Shown: in pieces, positions 8,427 to 17,349 of the stretch
Layout of the letters: every line of letters starts with the position of its first letter
How positions within the stretch are numbered: position 1 is the first letter of the stretch
The notes under the pieces: model-generated
What the model was told of the DNA's origin: nothing
What the model saw: the letters and a program-made list of their open reading frames with translations, nothing else
Database searches by the model: none
Program-made: the position numbers and the translations under genes
Source of the DNA: Bacteroidota bacterium
GTDB taxonomy: Bacteria > Bacteroidota > Bacteroidia > Bacteroidales > WCHB1-69
Direction of reading: 5' to 3'
DNA length: 64,000 nucleotides
Assembly (NCBI GenBank): GCA_023413895.1
Contig: JAEZOU010000005.1
Coordinates: forward strand, 1 to 64,000

Positions 8427-10512
8427 TGATGTGCATATAGTGTCGTTTACTCGCTTCTTTCTGTCTGGCTTCTGAGAAGTTACTTACTCTTTTCATGTAA
8501 CCGATAACGCGTGTGAGGTAGTCTATATTAGTGCTTTGGCAATGTGGACAACTCTTTAGATAGCGTTTGTCGATATGGCCACAATCGTTACAAACTGTAT
8601 TAGGAATATTGAAAGTGAAGTAGTTGCATCCTTCAATAGCTGCTGTTCGGAGAAGTTGTCTGTACTGCTTTTGTGAAAGATGTTCTTCCAAATTGAGGTG
8701 CAATGCAGAGCCTCCTGTCAGATGTTCTATGTAATGTTTGCCGTGAAGTTTGAATTTGTCAAGTACGTTCAATGAGTCATCTTCAACTACAAAAAAGTAA
8801 CTATTATAACAATCGCGTGGCACGCTATAACCATCTTCTCTATCCCATTTTGCATGTTTTACACCAACGTTTTCCGCAGGAATCATCTCGCAATTAAACA
8901 GCAAATCTTTCTTTCGATAGGATTTGTTGTAATTTTCAATCAATCCTAAAACTTCTTGAACAAAAGTACGGTACTCTGGATTATCGTTGATAGGAATATT
9001 CAAAAATTCAGCAGCTTCTACAATTCCGTTTATGCCGATAGTCAAGTATTGGCGTGAAAGTGCAATGTATCCTGAGTCGAAAAGAGGAAGCATTCCCTTA
9101 ACTTGGAGATATTTAAGATTTTCATTATAAGCAATTTGAACTTTATGCATTAGGTCCACAACCTCTTCAACAAATTGCAGATGAGGAATCCCATTTCTTT
9201 TCTCATATTGAATGCAGCGATTTAGGTTTAACGTTAGCACACTTTTAGAACCTGTAGAAACTCCGCCTGCTCCTAATGTGTAACTAAAACCATTGTCCTG
9301 AATTTCGTTTCGTAAGCGACAACAGCTACTCAACGAGTCAGCATTGTCACTAACGTAAGTGAAGAAAGAGTGCCCTGCCGCATACATTTCAGCAGTAAAA
9401 TCTCCATATTCTTTGTCTAAAATATCTCCGTCTTTTGAGAGTAGAGCCATCGTTTCCACAGGGAACGTGAGAACGGCTTTAGTGCGCTCTTCGTTAAACC
9501 AACGCATAAAGCGGCGTTGTAGCCAATCTAGTGATTTCCAATCGGGACGAGAACCATCTGGAAAACAAAACTCGCCAAACAAACTTTGGAAATAATATTT
9601 ATCGTAGTAAGATATATTCCAAAATACAGATTGGAAATTGCGCGCACCAGTCGGTTGGTTGATAGAATATACAACTTGTTGGAAACAATCTGTAATCACT
9701 TTGTCTAAAGTTCGTTTTCTTGTGGAAAGATCCACTACTTCATCAACTCTTTCAATGTAGTCTTCACCATATTCCAATGCAATGAAATAGTTCATATACA
9801 TCAAAAATTCAGGAGTAGCACAAGCTCCGCTCAGCATACTTGATACCATAAATACCATATTGATGAATCCGCCACAGAACGATTTTAGATTGGTAGGACG
9901 AGAAGCGTTCCCGCCAATGCTGCGAGTTCCGTTCAAAAGCCAAGGGTACATCGTAATACTTGCACAATAATTGGCCATACTCGTTTCATCGTTTTTGTAA
10001 ATAAAGTGATTGTTTAGTAAGTGTAAATATCTATCAGATAACTCTTTGCTATATAAGTCTTTAATCTTATCACAGAGCATTCGACGATTTAATCTGATAA
10101 AGTTCGATTTCGGTAGCTCGCCTATTAGTGTGGCAATGTTCTTTTTTTCAACATTAGCATTTGCATCAAATTTACTGCCTGTAGCTGCGTTTTGTGCGTT
10201 ACAATAGTCAATGAGGAATTTCATCTTTTCTGAAATCTCTCTATCTTCGTAATGTTTCTGTCTATAAAGAATGTATGCTTTGGCAACTTCGTAGTAATTT
10301 TCTTGCACTAATAGGGCTTCTACTTGATTCTGAATCTCTTCTACTGTAATGCCATCGAAAATATTGATTCGAACAAGAATCTTATTAATAGTCTCTTCTG
10401 TAACAACCTCTTGTGTTGATGCAAAAGCTTTTAAAATTGCATTTTTAATTTTATCGATGGAAAAAGGAACTCTTTTCCCGTTTCTTTTAATAATAAATAT
10501 TTCTTCAATCAT
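8419..10512 (-). CDS. nrdD: Anaerobic (class III) ribonucleoside-triphosphate reductase
   Basis: NrdD makes deoxynucleotides without oxygen using a glycyl radical. The 697-residue protein begins with an ATP-cone regulatory domain (IIKRNGKRVPFSIDKIKNAI), followed by the large catalytic barrel. Near the C-terminus it has the zinc cysteines CNDC and CPHC and the glycyl radical loop RVIGYMKRV, with the radical Gly at about residue 671. The ATG at 10512 is chosen because the alternative upstream in-frame start at 10548 is TTG and precedes the conserved ATP cone. It lies about 100 nt downstream of a cobalamin riboswitch, so it should be repressed when B12 is plentiful. Confidence 0.96.
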   Translation of the reverse strand: MIEEIFIIKRNGKRVPFSIDKIKNAILKAFASTQEVVTEETINKILVRINIFDGITVEEIQNQVEALLVQENYYEVAKAYILYRQKHYEDREISEKMKFLIDYCNAQNAATGSKFDANANVEKKNIATLIGELPKSNFIRLNRRMLCDKIKDLYSKELSDRYLHLLNNHFIYKNDETSMANYCASITMYPWLLNGTRSIGGNASRPTNLKSFCGGFINMVFMVSSMLSGACATPEFLMYMNYFIALEYGEDYIERVDEVVDLSTRKRTLDKVITDCFQQVVYSINQPTGARNFQSVFWNISYYDKYYFQSLFGEFCFPDGSRPDWKSLDWLQRRFMRWFNEERTKAVLTFPVETMALLSKDGDILDKEYGDFTAEMYAAGHSFFTYVSDNADSLSSCCRLRNEIQDNGFSYTLGAGGVSTGSKSVLTLNLNRCIQYEKRNGIPHLQFVEEVVDLMHKVQIAYNENLKYLQVKGMLPLFDSGYIALSRQYLTIGINGIVEAAEFLNIPINDNPEYRTFVQEVLGLIENYNKSYRKKDLLFNCEMIPAENVGVKHAKWDREDGYSVPRDCYNSYFFVVEDDSLNVLDKFKLHGKHYIEHLTGGSALHLNLEEHLSQKQYRQLLRTAAIEGCNYFTFNIPNTVCNDCGHIDKRYLKSCPHCQSTNIDYLTRVIGYMKRVSNFSEARQKEASKRHYMHINA

Positions 10513-10615
10513 ACGATAAAGATTTGGGTTGCTTGTTGTTTGATACAATGCAACTTGAGGATAAGATAAAAGCCCTATGCTACGCTCTTCGCTCTTTTCC
10601 CGAAAGTTACGAACT

Positions 10616-10766
10616 GAAATTAGGCAGGTCTTCTGGCTTCTCCATTGCGATGACTTCCCGATAATCTCAGTGTCTTTTGTGTCGCAACTCTTTGGGGAGT
10701 TTACAGCTGCGGGAACAGCTCCCGATTTTCACAGGATTCCCTATTATTCTTGCAGAACCTAAATTC
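10616..10766 (-). ncRNA. Cobalamin (B12) riboswitch ahead of nrdDG
   Basis: Read on the minus strand, the segment contains the B12 box (AGCCAGAAGACCTGCC, plus-strand 10623-10638) and the upstream core GGGAATCCTGTGAAAATCGG. The conserved GCTGTTCCCGCAGCTGT follows that core. The outer ends, 10758-10766 and 10616-10624, pair as P1 with one mismatch. The region from 10615 to the nrdD start would be the expression platform. In known cases adenosylcobalamin binding turns such genes off. Its place in front of a B12-independent reductase fits the rule that B12-independent isozymes are repressed by B12. Confidence 0.93.
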
Positions 10767-10859
10767 GTGGCAAAGATATAAAAAAGTGTATAGTGTTCTA
10801 TTTAGAAAAATAACGATTCTATCAAAGTTATTAACAAATGTTAAGATGCGGAAAATAAG

Positions 10860-11957
10860 TTATTTATATCTAATCTTTTGTCCTATTTGAAGTATGGAAT
10901 TTTCTTTTATGTTGTTGATTTTACATAAATTGCTAATTGTAGTTCCATATTTCTTCGCTATAGCATATAGGGTGTCCCCCTTTTTTATGATGTGATATTT
11001 TTCGGAGTTTTTATCCTCTTTTTTCTGCAAAGTGTCTTCAGAATTTGTTGTTGATTGCATTATTATTTCCGTAGCCTGTTGAGGTTCTGGATTGACAATT
11101 TTAGGTTCATCTATGATTTCATTAACTTCTTTCACTTCATTGCTTCTATTACGATAACGAGCCATTGTGCTGTCAACGGTTATGGTTACTTTTGCGCGTT
11201 GCGTGTATGCGTTCGCCATTGTTTGTTTTGTAAGGGGAATGCTCGTGTTCACGTATGGAATGCTGTCGGCGCGCGTGTGGCAAAATAGCCATTCGTATGG
11301 CTCTGGTATATAAAAAGCTCTGGCTAGATAGGAATGGTCAACACCTGCTAACTTGGAAAAGCGAAGCAGTTCTGAGGGGCCGCACGCCTTAATAGCATTG
11401 ACAACTTTTTGCGATTGGCTTACGGGTACACTTCTGTCGGCTGTCCCATGTGCAATCCAAAGTGGAAAGGTCCCTAAACCACAGTATGATTTCAGGTTGG
11501 CTCCGCCGCATAAGGCAATGGCTGCTGCAATTTTGTCAGGATAGGTGCCTGTGTAGTCTAATGTACCATATCCACCCAAACTCATTCCGAAAACATATAT
11601 CCGATTTGTATCAATAGGATAGTTCCGCAGTGCCCACTCTAAAAGATTGTTGATTTTGTCAGGTTGCCAAGCACCCCCCGGATTTTGTGGCGCTAACACG
11701 ACAGCGTCAATTTTTAATCCGCGTTCAATAGCATCAATGGTTCCATATCTTTTTACACGGTTTAGGTCGTTGCCGCATAAACTATGCCCATGCAGAAAAA
11801 TTAATAGGGGAGTGCTCTCTTTCTGTGTATAATAGTTATCAGGCAAATATAACCAAAAATTATAACTATTAGGTACTTCTTTTTTATGTGCACTCAATTG
11901 TGAGTAAGCCATGTATGGAAGTATCAGAAGAAGTAGAAAAGTGAGTTTGTATCGCAT
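10860..11957 (-). CDS. Exported alpha/beta-hydrolase esterase with C-terminal LysM domain
   Basis: This 365-residue protein has a signal peptide ending near AYSQ (residues 1-20). The alpha/beta-hydrolase of the PHB-depolymerase/feruloyl-esterase type has oxyanion HGH (56-58), nucleophile Ser126 in GMSLGG, Asp174 in GTADRSVP and His208 in GVDHSY, a complete triad. A linker of ~100 residues follows, then a LysM domain at ~321-365 (YHIIKKGDTLYAIAKKYG). LysM binds N-acetylglucosamine chains, so the enzyme is probably held at peptidoglycan or acts on acetylated or feruloylated glycans; the substrate is unknown. It stands alone on the minus strand, with a -7 box about 70 nt upstream. Confidence 0.87.
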   Translation of the reverse strand: MRYKLTFLLLLILPYMAYSQLSAHKKEVPNSYNFWLYLPDNYYTQKESTPLLIFLHGHSLCGNDLNRVKRYGTIDAIERGLKIDAVVLAPQNPGGAWQPDKINNLLEWALRNYPIDTNRIYVFGMSLGGYGTLDYTGTYPDKIAAAIALCGGANLKSYCGLGTFPLWIAHGTADRSVPVSQSQKVVNAIKACGPSELLRFSKLAGVDHSYLARAFYIPEPYEWLFCHTRADSIPYVNTSIPLTKQTMANAYTQRAKVTITVDSTMARYRNRSNEVKEVNEIIDEPKIVNPEPQQATEIIMQSTTNSEDTLQKKEDKNSEKYHIIKKGDTLYAIAKKYGTTISNLCKINNIKENSILQIGQKIRYK

Positions 11958-12026
11958 TGATAAAATTTTGTGTGTTTCTATGTTCTGGGTATTAAGAGAC
12001 CTACAAATGTCTCAAAATTGAATTTG

Positions 12027-12034
12027 CAAAAATA
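12027..12034 (-). promoter_or_regulatory. -7 box for the esterase-LysM gene
   Basis: On the minus strand the sequence reads TATTTTTG followed by C, matching the Bacteroidota -7 consensus. It is about 70 nt upstream of the esterase start and 12 nt from the edge of the dispersed repeat at 12046. Confidence 0.5.
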
Positions 12035-12045
12035 TATTTTTTTTT

Positions 12046-12238
12046 ATTTGGGCGTGCCGGCTTTTCTATCGCACATCCCTGCGCACGCCGTCGGGCTATC
12101 CGCTCAAATTTCGCGCCTCTTTCTCCTGCTTAATTTCTCAAAATTCATATTCTACATTCATATTCTAACTTCTAACTTCTAAACTCGGCGCTCATAACCG
12201 CTTCTATCCCTCACGCGCACTTCGCGCACTCGTTACCG
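12046..12238 (+). repeat. Dispersed GC-rich repeat, copy A
   Basis: This segment shares ordered blocks with 46396-46634 read on the other strand. They are ATTTGGGCGT-CCGGC at the start, CCGTCGGGCT-TCCGCTC and AAATTTCGC in the middle, and GCTCATAACCGCT with ATCCCT near the end. It is much richer in GC than its surroundings and has no credible coding frame. Similar GGGCGT...TCGGGCT...CCGCT repeats are, to my knowledge, scattered in many Bacteroidota genomes. It lies between the esterase gene and the IS remnant. Confidence 0.75.
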
Positions 12239-12265
12239 TATAAACACTAAGTAAATCAAGAATGC

Positions 12266-12952
12266 GGGTAGTATCCATAAAGTGTGTAATTTTCCAGCAA
12301 AATGATATGTTTACAAAAAAATCAAAACTTTAAAAAGGAAATTGCAAAAGTACAAAGTATGGAGTTTTAATGAAATCGAAATGCGCAATCCATTTTCAAC
12401 AGAATTTGTCAAAATCTGTACGAGCAAAAGAGAAATCAACCATCTGTAAAGATCTGAAAATGTTTTTTCAAAGTGACCCAACAGATTCTGTCAGTGACGG
12501 GCTGCGTAAGTTCAGCGACTTTTGCAACAAGTGGAAAAAAACACCCTTGGCTGTCAAGCAAACTCCCAAACGAGTGTTTAGCAATTCATTTCGCCTATCT
12601 AAACTACAACTACAACATCAGATCCATGATTTACACGCTCTACTGAATTGAACGGATAAACAAGACGTTTAAGAAGATCCTGAGAGTTCGCGGTACTTTG
12701 CCCAATGTAGAAGTGGAACTGGTGCCTTATGTGGTGTCGCCACAGAAATGAGTTGCTACAACTACCTGATTATTGCTTTCGTTCACGAGCAACAACACTT
12801 TCGGTGGGATTAGCCTTGAAGTGTAATGAAACGGAGGCTGGCCGAAGTGGAAACACACTTCAAAGCATAAAAAATTATAAAATCAATCGCAAATGTCAAA
12901 AAAAATATATCTTTGCACAAACAATCTTTACACACTTTTGGGGACAGTATCC
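12266..12952 (+). mobile_element. Decayed IS256-family insertion sequence
   Basis: Imperfect terminal inverted repeats are visible: at 12266-12290 ending AAAGTGTGTAA, and at 12928-12952 whose complement reads GGATACTGTCCCC then AAAAGTGTGTAA. These resemble IS256-family ends. Between them lies only the C-terminal part of a transposase, broken by frameshifts and a stop. The element is about 690 bp against roughly 1.3 kb for an intact one, so the 5' half was deleted. It is certainly inactive on its own. A TATCTTTG box (12909-12916) facing right lies near its right end. Confidence 0.8.
12370..12813 (+). pseudogene. Transposase fragment, IS256 family (Mutator type)
   Basis: Conserved transposase pieces appear in order but in three phases. 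The first (CAIHFQQNLSKSVRAKEK, then LRKFSDFCNKW) runs from 12370 to an A-run near 12537. After a frame change the text continues KKHPWLSSKLPNECLA and NIRSMIYTLY, a TGA where the family has Trp, then IERINKTFKKILRVRGTLPN. A third phase gives CGVATEMSCYNY up to a stop at 12811-12813. The N-terminal half with the first catalytic Asp residues is missing. The family call rests on the IYT-x-x-x-IER-x-NK signature. Confidence 0.8.
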
Positions 12953-13030
12953 TTTAGCAATCGCCCATTCAGACTTTTGACTATTTATTTTAATTTATTT
13001 CCTATAAGTAATTTAGATTTCTAGAAAATA

Positions 13031-13067
13031 AAAACGGCTTGAAATGCAAAGCAATTCAAGCCGTTTT
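13031..13067 (-). terminator. Terminator of the ribosomal operon
   Basis: A 13-bp perfect stem (13031-13043 with 13055-13067) is flanked by A- and T-runs on both sides. It lies just after rplQ, so it should end the rpmD-to-rplQ transcript and could also act on the other strand. Confidence 0.85.
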
Positions 13068-13087
13068 TTATCTTGTATGAAGAATTA

Positions 13088-13582
13088 CTATTCAGCGTCT
13101 TGTGCAGCTGGCTCTTCTGTAGCTGGAGCTTCAACTTGTGCAGTTGTTTCTTCTGCTTTTTTAGAGCTTTTTCTGCTACGACGAGTTTTAGTAGCTTTCT
13201 TTTCTTCAAATACAGTGTATGTTTCGTTATAATCAACGAATTCAATAATACACATTTCTGCGTTATCACCTTGACGGAAACCAGTTTTTAAAATTCTGGT
13301 ATATCCACCTGGACGAGTTGCAACCTTTTGAGAAATTTCTCTAAAAAGTTCTGTCACAGCAAATTTATCATGAAGATAAGAGAAAACCATACGTCTTGAA
13401 TGTGTGGTATCGTTTTTGCTACGAGTTACCAATGGTTCAACATATTTTCTCAATTCTTTTGCTTTGGCGAGAGTCGTAGAAATTCTTTTGTGCTTTATTA
13501 AAGAGCAAGCCATATTAGCTAACATCGCTTTTCTATGTGCGCTTGTTCTTCCTAAATGATTAATTCTTTTCGCGTGTCTCAT
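13088..13582 (-). CDS. rplQ: 50S ribosomal protein L17
   Basis: L17 lines the exit side of the large ribosomal subunit. Residues 1-~120 are the standard protein ([20 protein letters not shown] at the start). The remaining ~40 residues, to 164 in all, form a Lys- then Ala/Glu-rich tail ending in AAQDAE. Such low-complexity tails are common on Bacteroidota L17. It is the last gene of the operon, 5 nt after rpoA, and a strong hairpin follows it. Confidence 0.97.
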   Translation of the reverse strand: MRHAKRINHLGRTSAHRKAMLANMACSLIKHKRISTTLAKAKELRKYVEPLVTRSKNDTTHSRRMVFSYLHDKFAVTELFREISQKVATRPGGYTRILKTGFRQGDNAEMCIIEFVDYNETYTVFEEKKATKTRRSRKSSKKAEETTAQVEAPATEEPAAQDAE

Positions 13583-13587
13583 TGTTC

Positions 13588-14586
13588 TTAATCCTTATCT
13601 AATTTATATTTTGATACATTCATTCCAAATTCTAAACCTTTAGATTTGACTAAATCTTCCAATTCAGAAAGTGATTTTTTACCGAAGTTACGGAATTTGA
13701 GCAAGTCGCTCTTTTGTATAGCTACCAAATCTCCTAATGTTTCAAGTTCTGCAGACTTTAGGCAGTTAAGGGCACGTACAGACAAATCCATATCAATAAG
13801 TTTTGATTTTAATACTTGTCTGATAAGTAGTGAGGATTCATCCATCTCTTCATTTGAAGATCCTGAATCTGCTTGAGAATCTAAAGAGATCTTTTCATCT
13901 GAGAACAACGCAAAGTGTTGAATCAAAATCTTAGCAGCTTCTTTCAAAGCTTCTTTGGGGTGAATTGAGCCATCAGTGATGATGTCAAACACCAATTTTT
14001 CAAAGTCTGTTCTTTGTTCTACACGATAGTTCTCGATAGAATATTTAACATTCTTAATCGGAGTATGGATTGAATCAATTGCGATTACATCAATTCCTTC
14101 GTGGAGTGATTTGTTTTCTTCTGCAGGCACATAACCTCTACCTTTATCGATGGTAATTTCAATAACTAATTTTACTGAAGGTTCCATACGACAAATTAGC
14201 AATTCGGGATTAAGTACTTGGAAAAAGTTCAGAAAGTGATTCATATCACCAGCCTTAAATTCATTTTGACCGCAAATAGTAATCACTGCTTTCTCCGAGT
14301 TGGTGTTTTCAACCTTATTTTTGAAACGAATCTGTTTAAGGTTGAGGACGATGTCTGTAACATCTTCCATAACTCCCGAGATAGAAGAAAATTCTTGAGC
14401 TACACCTTCAATCTTCACTGAAGTGATAGCAAAACCTTCTAATGATGATAATAATACACGACGCAATGCATTACCAATGGTCATACCATAACCTTGTTGC
14501 AATGGACGAAATTCAAAGATACCATGAAATTCGTCAGCTTCGTTCATTATAACTTTATCAGGTTTTTGAAAGGTTAATATTGCCAT
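13588..14586 (-). CDS. rpoA: RNA polymerase alpha subunit
   Basis: The alpha dimer starts RNA polymerase assembly, and its C-terminal domain touches upstream DNA and activators. The 332-residue protein has the N-terminal dimerisation domain with [14 protein letters not shown] near residue 40. A short linker leads to the helix-hairpin-helix C-terminal domain ([16 protein letters not shown], then [13 protein letters not shown]). Its length is normal. Its place between rpsD and rplQ is the standard alpha-operon order. Confidence 0.98.
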   Translation of the reverse strand: MAILTFQKPDKVIMNEADEFHGIFEFRPLQQGYGMTIGNALRRVLLSSLEGFAITSVKIEGVAQEFSSISGVMEDVTDIVLNLKQIRFKNKVENTNSEKAVITICGQNEFKAGDMNHFLNFFQVLNPELLICRMEPSVKLVIEITIDKGRGYVPAEENKSLHEGIDVIAIDSIHTPIKNVKYSIENYRVEQRTDFEKLVFDIITDGSIHPKEALKEAAKILIQHFALFSDEKISLDSQADSGSSNEEMDESSLLIRQVLKSKLIDMDLSVRALNCLKSAELETLGDLVAIQKSDLLKFRNFGKKSLSELEDLVKSKGLEFGMNVSKYKLDKD

Positions 14587-14646
14587 ATTTATTTGTTTTA
14601 CTTGTTTGATACCTTGTTGAATTAATGAGCTATAATTGTCTATTTA

Positions 14647-15252
14647 TTATTTAGAATATAGTTCGACAATAGCTTGTTCATTAATAGTTTCTGGAATTTC
14701 TTCTCTTTCAGGGTAATTCATGAATTTTCCGGTAAATAAATTGCCATCCCATTCTAACCAAGAGAATTGATTATTCTTTCCATTCAATGAGTTGGTAATT
14801 ACTTCCAATGATTGTGAACGTTCGCGTACTGCTACGATGTCACCAGGAACTAATAATGTTGATGGAATGTTACAAATTTTACCATTTAATGTAATATGTC
14901 TATGGGTTACCAATTGACGAGCAGCTGCTCTTGTTGGAGCAATACCCAAACGGAATACTACGTTGTCTAAGCGAGATTCGATAAGTTTCATCAAGTTTTG
15001 ACCAGTGATACCTTTCTTTCTTGCAGCTATTCGGAACAATTTTCTAAATTGTCTTTCCAAAATACCATAAGCATATTTCGCTTTTTGTTTCTCTTGTAAT
15101 TGAATGCCGTACTCTGATAATTTAGCACGTTTTCTGTTTAATCCATGTTGTCCAGGAGGATAATTTTTTCTTTCATAATATTTATCAGAACCATAAATGG
15201 GTTCTTTGAATTTTCTTGCAATTCTTGTTCTTGGTCCAGTATATCTTGCCAT
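14647..15252 (-). CDS. rpsD: 30S ribosomal protein S4
   Basis: S4 is a primary 16S rRNA binder and in many bacteria represses its own operon. The 201-residue protein starts [15 protein letters not shown] and has the [19 protein letters not shown] segment and an S4 RNA-binding fold ([20 protein letters not shown]). It lacks the N-terminal zinc cysteines, so it is the Cys-minus form. The 60-nt gap to rpoA and 68-nt gap to rpsK are a little wider than elsewhere in the operon and might hold a regulatory site; I could not identify one. Confidence 0.98.
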   Translation of the reverse strand: MARYTGPRTRIARKFKEPIYGSDKYYERKNYPPGQHGLNRKRAKLSEYGIQLQEKQKAKYAYGILERQFRKLFRIAARKKGITGQNLMKLIESRLDNVVFRLGIAPTRAAARQLVTHRHITLNGKICNIPSTLLVPGDIVAVRERSQSLEVITNSLNGKNNQFSWLEWDGNLFTGKFMNYPEREEIPETINEQAIVELYSK

Positions 15253-15320
15253 GTTTCTTAATTTTAATTGTTCTTGTTTCTAATTGAATCGTATAATTTC
15301 AACTTCTCTCTCAACTATTA

Positions 15321-15710
15321 TTATACTCTTCTGCGTTTTGGAGGACGACAACCATTGTGTGGAAGTGGAGTAATATCGGTAATCTCTTCAACCATAATTC
15401 CTGTTGCGTGAATTGTACGGATTGCTGATTCTCTACCGCTACCAGGTCCTTTTACAAATACTTTTACTTTTCTTAAACCAAGATCATAAGCAACTTTTGC
15501 GCAATCTTGTGCAGCCATCTGTGCAGCATACGGAGTGTTCTTCTTTGAACCTCTGAAGCCCATTTTTCCAGCTGAAGACCAAGAAATAACCTGTCCGTCG
15601 CTGTTGGTAAGGGTTACAATAACATTGTTGAATGATGCGGAAATGAACGCTTTGCCCATTGCATCGATTCTTACCACTTTTTTCTTTATTGTTTTTGTGC
15701 TTTTTGCCAT
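15321..15710 (-). CDS. rpsK: 30S ribosomal protein S11
   Basis: S11 forms part of the platform of the small subunit near the mRNA exit. The 129-residue protein shows the family core [20 protein letters not shown] and ends in CRPPKRRRV, typical for S11. It has a Lys-rich start ([19 protein letters not shown]). Gene order rpsM-rpsK-rpsD is conserved. Confidence 0.98.
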   Translation of the reverse strand: MAKSTKTIKKKVVRIDAMGKAFISASFNNVIVTLTNSDGQVISWSSAGKMGFRGSKKNTPYAAQMAAQDCAKVAYDLGLRKVKVFVKGPGSGRESAIRTIHATGIMVEEITDITPLPHNGCRPPKRRRV

Positions 15711-15778
15711 AATAATTATTCCTTCTTCTGACTAAATTTGTTTCTTGACTATGATTTGTTGTTATAACAAAACTAGAA

Positions 15779-16153
15779 TTACTTAGTTGCTTTTTTCTTG
15801 TTAGCAACTGTTTTCTTACGCCCTTTTCTCGTACGAGCGTTGTTTTTAGTACTTTGTCCACGTAGTGGTAATCCGATACGATGACGAATACCTCTGTAAC
15901 AGCCGATATCCATTAAACGTTTGATGTTCATTTGAACTTCAGAACGCAACGCACCTTCTACTTTTATTTCATTAATTATTCCACGGAGAGTTGCTAATTC
16001 GTCGTCATTCCATTCGCTAACTTTTTTATCGTAGCTGATGCCTGCTTGATTCAGAATCTTTTGTGCGGTACTTCTTCCAATTCCGTAGATGTAAGTTAAA
16101 CCGATTTCACCTCTTTTGTTCTTGGGTAAATCAATACCTGCAATTCTTGCCAT
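15779..16153 (-). CDS. rpsM: 30S ribosomal protein S13
   Basis: S13 sits in the head of the small subunit and contacts the P-site tRNA and the large subunit. The 124-residue protein begins [20 protein letters not shown] and contains the [11 protein letters not shown] helix-hairpin-helix. The rRNA contact [20 protein letters not shown] follows, then a basic tail. It follows rpmJ by 31 nt. Confidence 0.98.
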   Translation of the reverse strand: MARIAGIDLPKNKRGEIGLTYIYGIGRSTAQKILNQAGISYDKKVSEWNDDELATLRGIINEIKVEGALRSEVQMNIKRLMDIGCYRGIRHRIGLPLRGQSTKNNARTRKGRKKTVANKKKATK

Positions 16154-16184
16154 ATTCTTTCTCTATTTTAACTGTTAATTATTA

Positions 16185-16301
16185 TTATCCTTGACGTTGT
16201 TTGTATTTTGGGTTTTTCTTGTTAATCACATAAACTACACCTTTTCTCTTGACAACGATGCAATCTTCTGTTCTCTTTTTTACGGATGCTTTTACTTTCA
16301 T
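16185..16301 (-). CDS. rpmJ: 50S ribosomal protein L36
   Basis: This 38-residue protein is easily missed by length cut-offs. The minus strand from the ATG at 16301 reads [14 protein letters not shown], then [20 protein letters not shown], and ends RQG before TAA. The classical zinc ligands of L36 are not all present: only one Cys is retained, so this is a Cys-poor (zinc-independent) form. It lies between infA and rpsM, its usual place. Confidence 0.95.
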   Translation of the reverse strand: MKVKASVKKRTEDCIVVKRKGVVYVINKKNPKYKQRQG

Positions 16302-16315
16302 TGTTCTTCTTCTTT

Positions 16316-16537
16316 TTATGATTTATGTCTAAATATTATTCTACCTTTGGTTAGGTCGTATGGCGACATCTCTACCTGTACTTTATCTCCCGGTAAGATC
16401 TTAATGTAATTCAATCTCATTTTTCCTGAAATGTGTGCAATGATGATATGCCCATTTTCCAATTGAACCCGAAACATTGCGTTTCCTAATGATTCGATGA
16501 CGATGCCATCTTGTTCTATGGATAGTTGTTTTGCCAT
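16316..16537 (-). CDS. infA: Translation initiation factor IF-1
   Basis: IF-1 blocks the A site of the 30S subunit during initiation. The 73-residue protein is a single S1-like OB fold ([20 protein letters not shown] at the start, [20 protein letters not shown] near the end), with the usual length and motifs. It is 12 nt after map and 14 nt before rpmJ, in the normal operon order. Confidence 0.97.
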   Translation of the reverse strand: MAKQLSIEQDGIVIESLGNAMFRVQLENGHIIIAHISGKMRLNYIKILPGDKVQVEMSPYDLTKGRIIFRHKS

Positions 16538-16549
16538 ACGTTTCTGTTT

Positions 16550-17341
16550 TTATTTGTTACTATTTAATGATTCTTCTATGTATTCGTAGGTGGATAATAA
16601 CTCTGTACCATTAGCGGTAAGGGCTACCTGATGTTCAAAATGCGCCGCTGGAAGTCCATCTCTGGTACGAATGGTCCATCCATCTTGATCCATTGTGATG
16701 TTTCTTTTTCCCATTGTAATCATGGGCTCAATACAGATTACCATTCCTTGAACTAGACGAGTCCCGTGTCCTTTTACTCCATAGTTGGGTACATCTGGCA
16801 TTTCGTGCATGTTTTTGCCGATTCCGTGTCCACAAAGTTCTCGAACTACGCCGTATCCAAAGTTTTCTGTGTACGATTGTACTGCAGCACCAATATCACC
16901 TGTCGTATTACCTATTTTTACTTCGGCAATTCCTAATAACAAAGATTCTTTGGTGCGCTCTAATAAAAGGCGTTTCTCTTCTGAAATTTGACCTACGGCA
17001 AATGTATATGCATAATCTCCGTGGTAGCCGTTTTTGCAAGCTCCGCAATCTATTGATACAATATCACCTTCCTTTAATATGTTATTGTTCGGAATTCCAT
17101 GTACAACGACATCATTTACTGATATACACAATGATGCTGGAAAACCTTGATATCCTTTGAAAGATGGAATTGCACCTTGACTGCGTATATATTCCTCAGC
17201 TATGCGATCAAGCATAATCAAAGGAATGCCTGGCTTGATATGTTTGGCAACCTCTCCTAAGGTTTTACCAACTATCAAAGCACTCTCTCTAATAGTCTCA
17301 ATCTCTTCTGATGAATAATATTTTCGCTTGCTAAATACCAT
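16550..17341 (-). CDS. map: Methionine aminopeptidase, type I
   Basis: This enzyme removes the initiator methionine from new proteins. The 263-residue protein has the metal-ligand segments of the family: VHGIPNNNILKEGDIVSIDC with the first Asp, GDYAYTF, the CGHGIGKNMHE histidine, and the two glutamates near VICIEPMI and HFEHQV. It has no N-terminal extension, so it is type Ia. It sits between secY and infA, as in many Bacteroidota. Confidence 0.97.
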   Translation of the reverse strand: MVFSKRKYYSSEEIETIRESALIVGKTLGEVAKHIKPGIPLIMLDRIAEEYIRSQGAIPSFKGYQGFPASLCISVNDVVVHGIPNNNILKEGDIVSIDCGACKNGYHGDYAYTFAVGQISEEKRLLLERTKESLLLGIAEVKIGNTTGDIGAAVQSYTENFGYGVVRELCGHGIGKNMHEMPDVPNYGVKGHGTRLVQGMVICIEPMITMGKRNITMDQDGWTIRTRDGLPAAHFEHQVALTANGTELLSTYEYIEESLNSNK

Positions 17342-17349
17342 ATTATCTA

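Noticed and set aside
10513..10548. 12-residue N-terminal extension of NrdD from a TTG at 10548
   Set aside because: The extension is not conserved, the start is TTG, and the ATP cone begins just after the ATG at 10512.
12729..12980. Open frame in the IS remnant reading MWCRHRNELLQ
   Set aside because: It combines out-of-phase transposase remains and intergenic sequence; no family match and no promoter.
15484..15861. 125-residue frame bridging rpsK and rpsM
   Set aside because: It is an out-of-phase read of two real ribosomal genes and their spacer.
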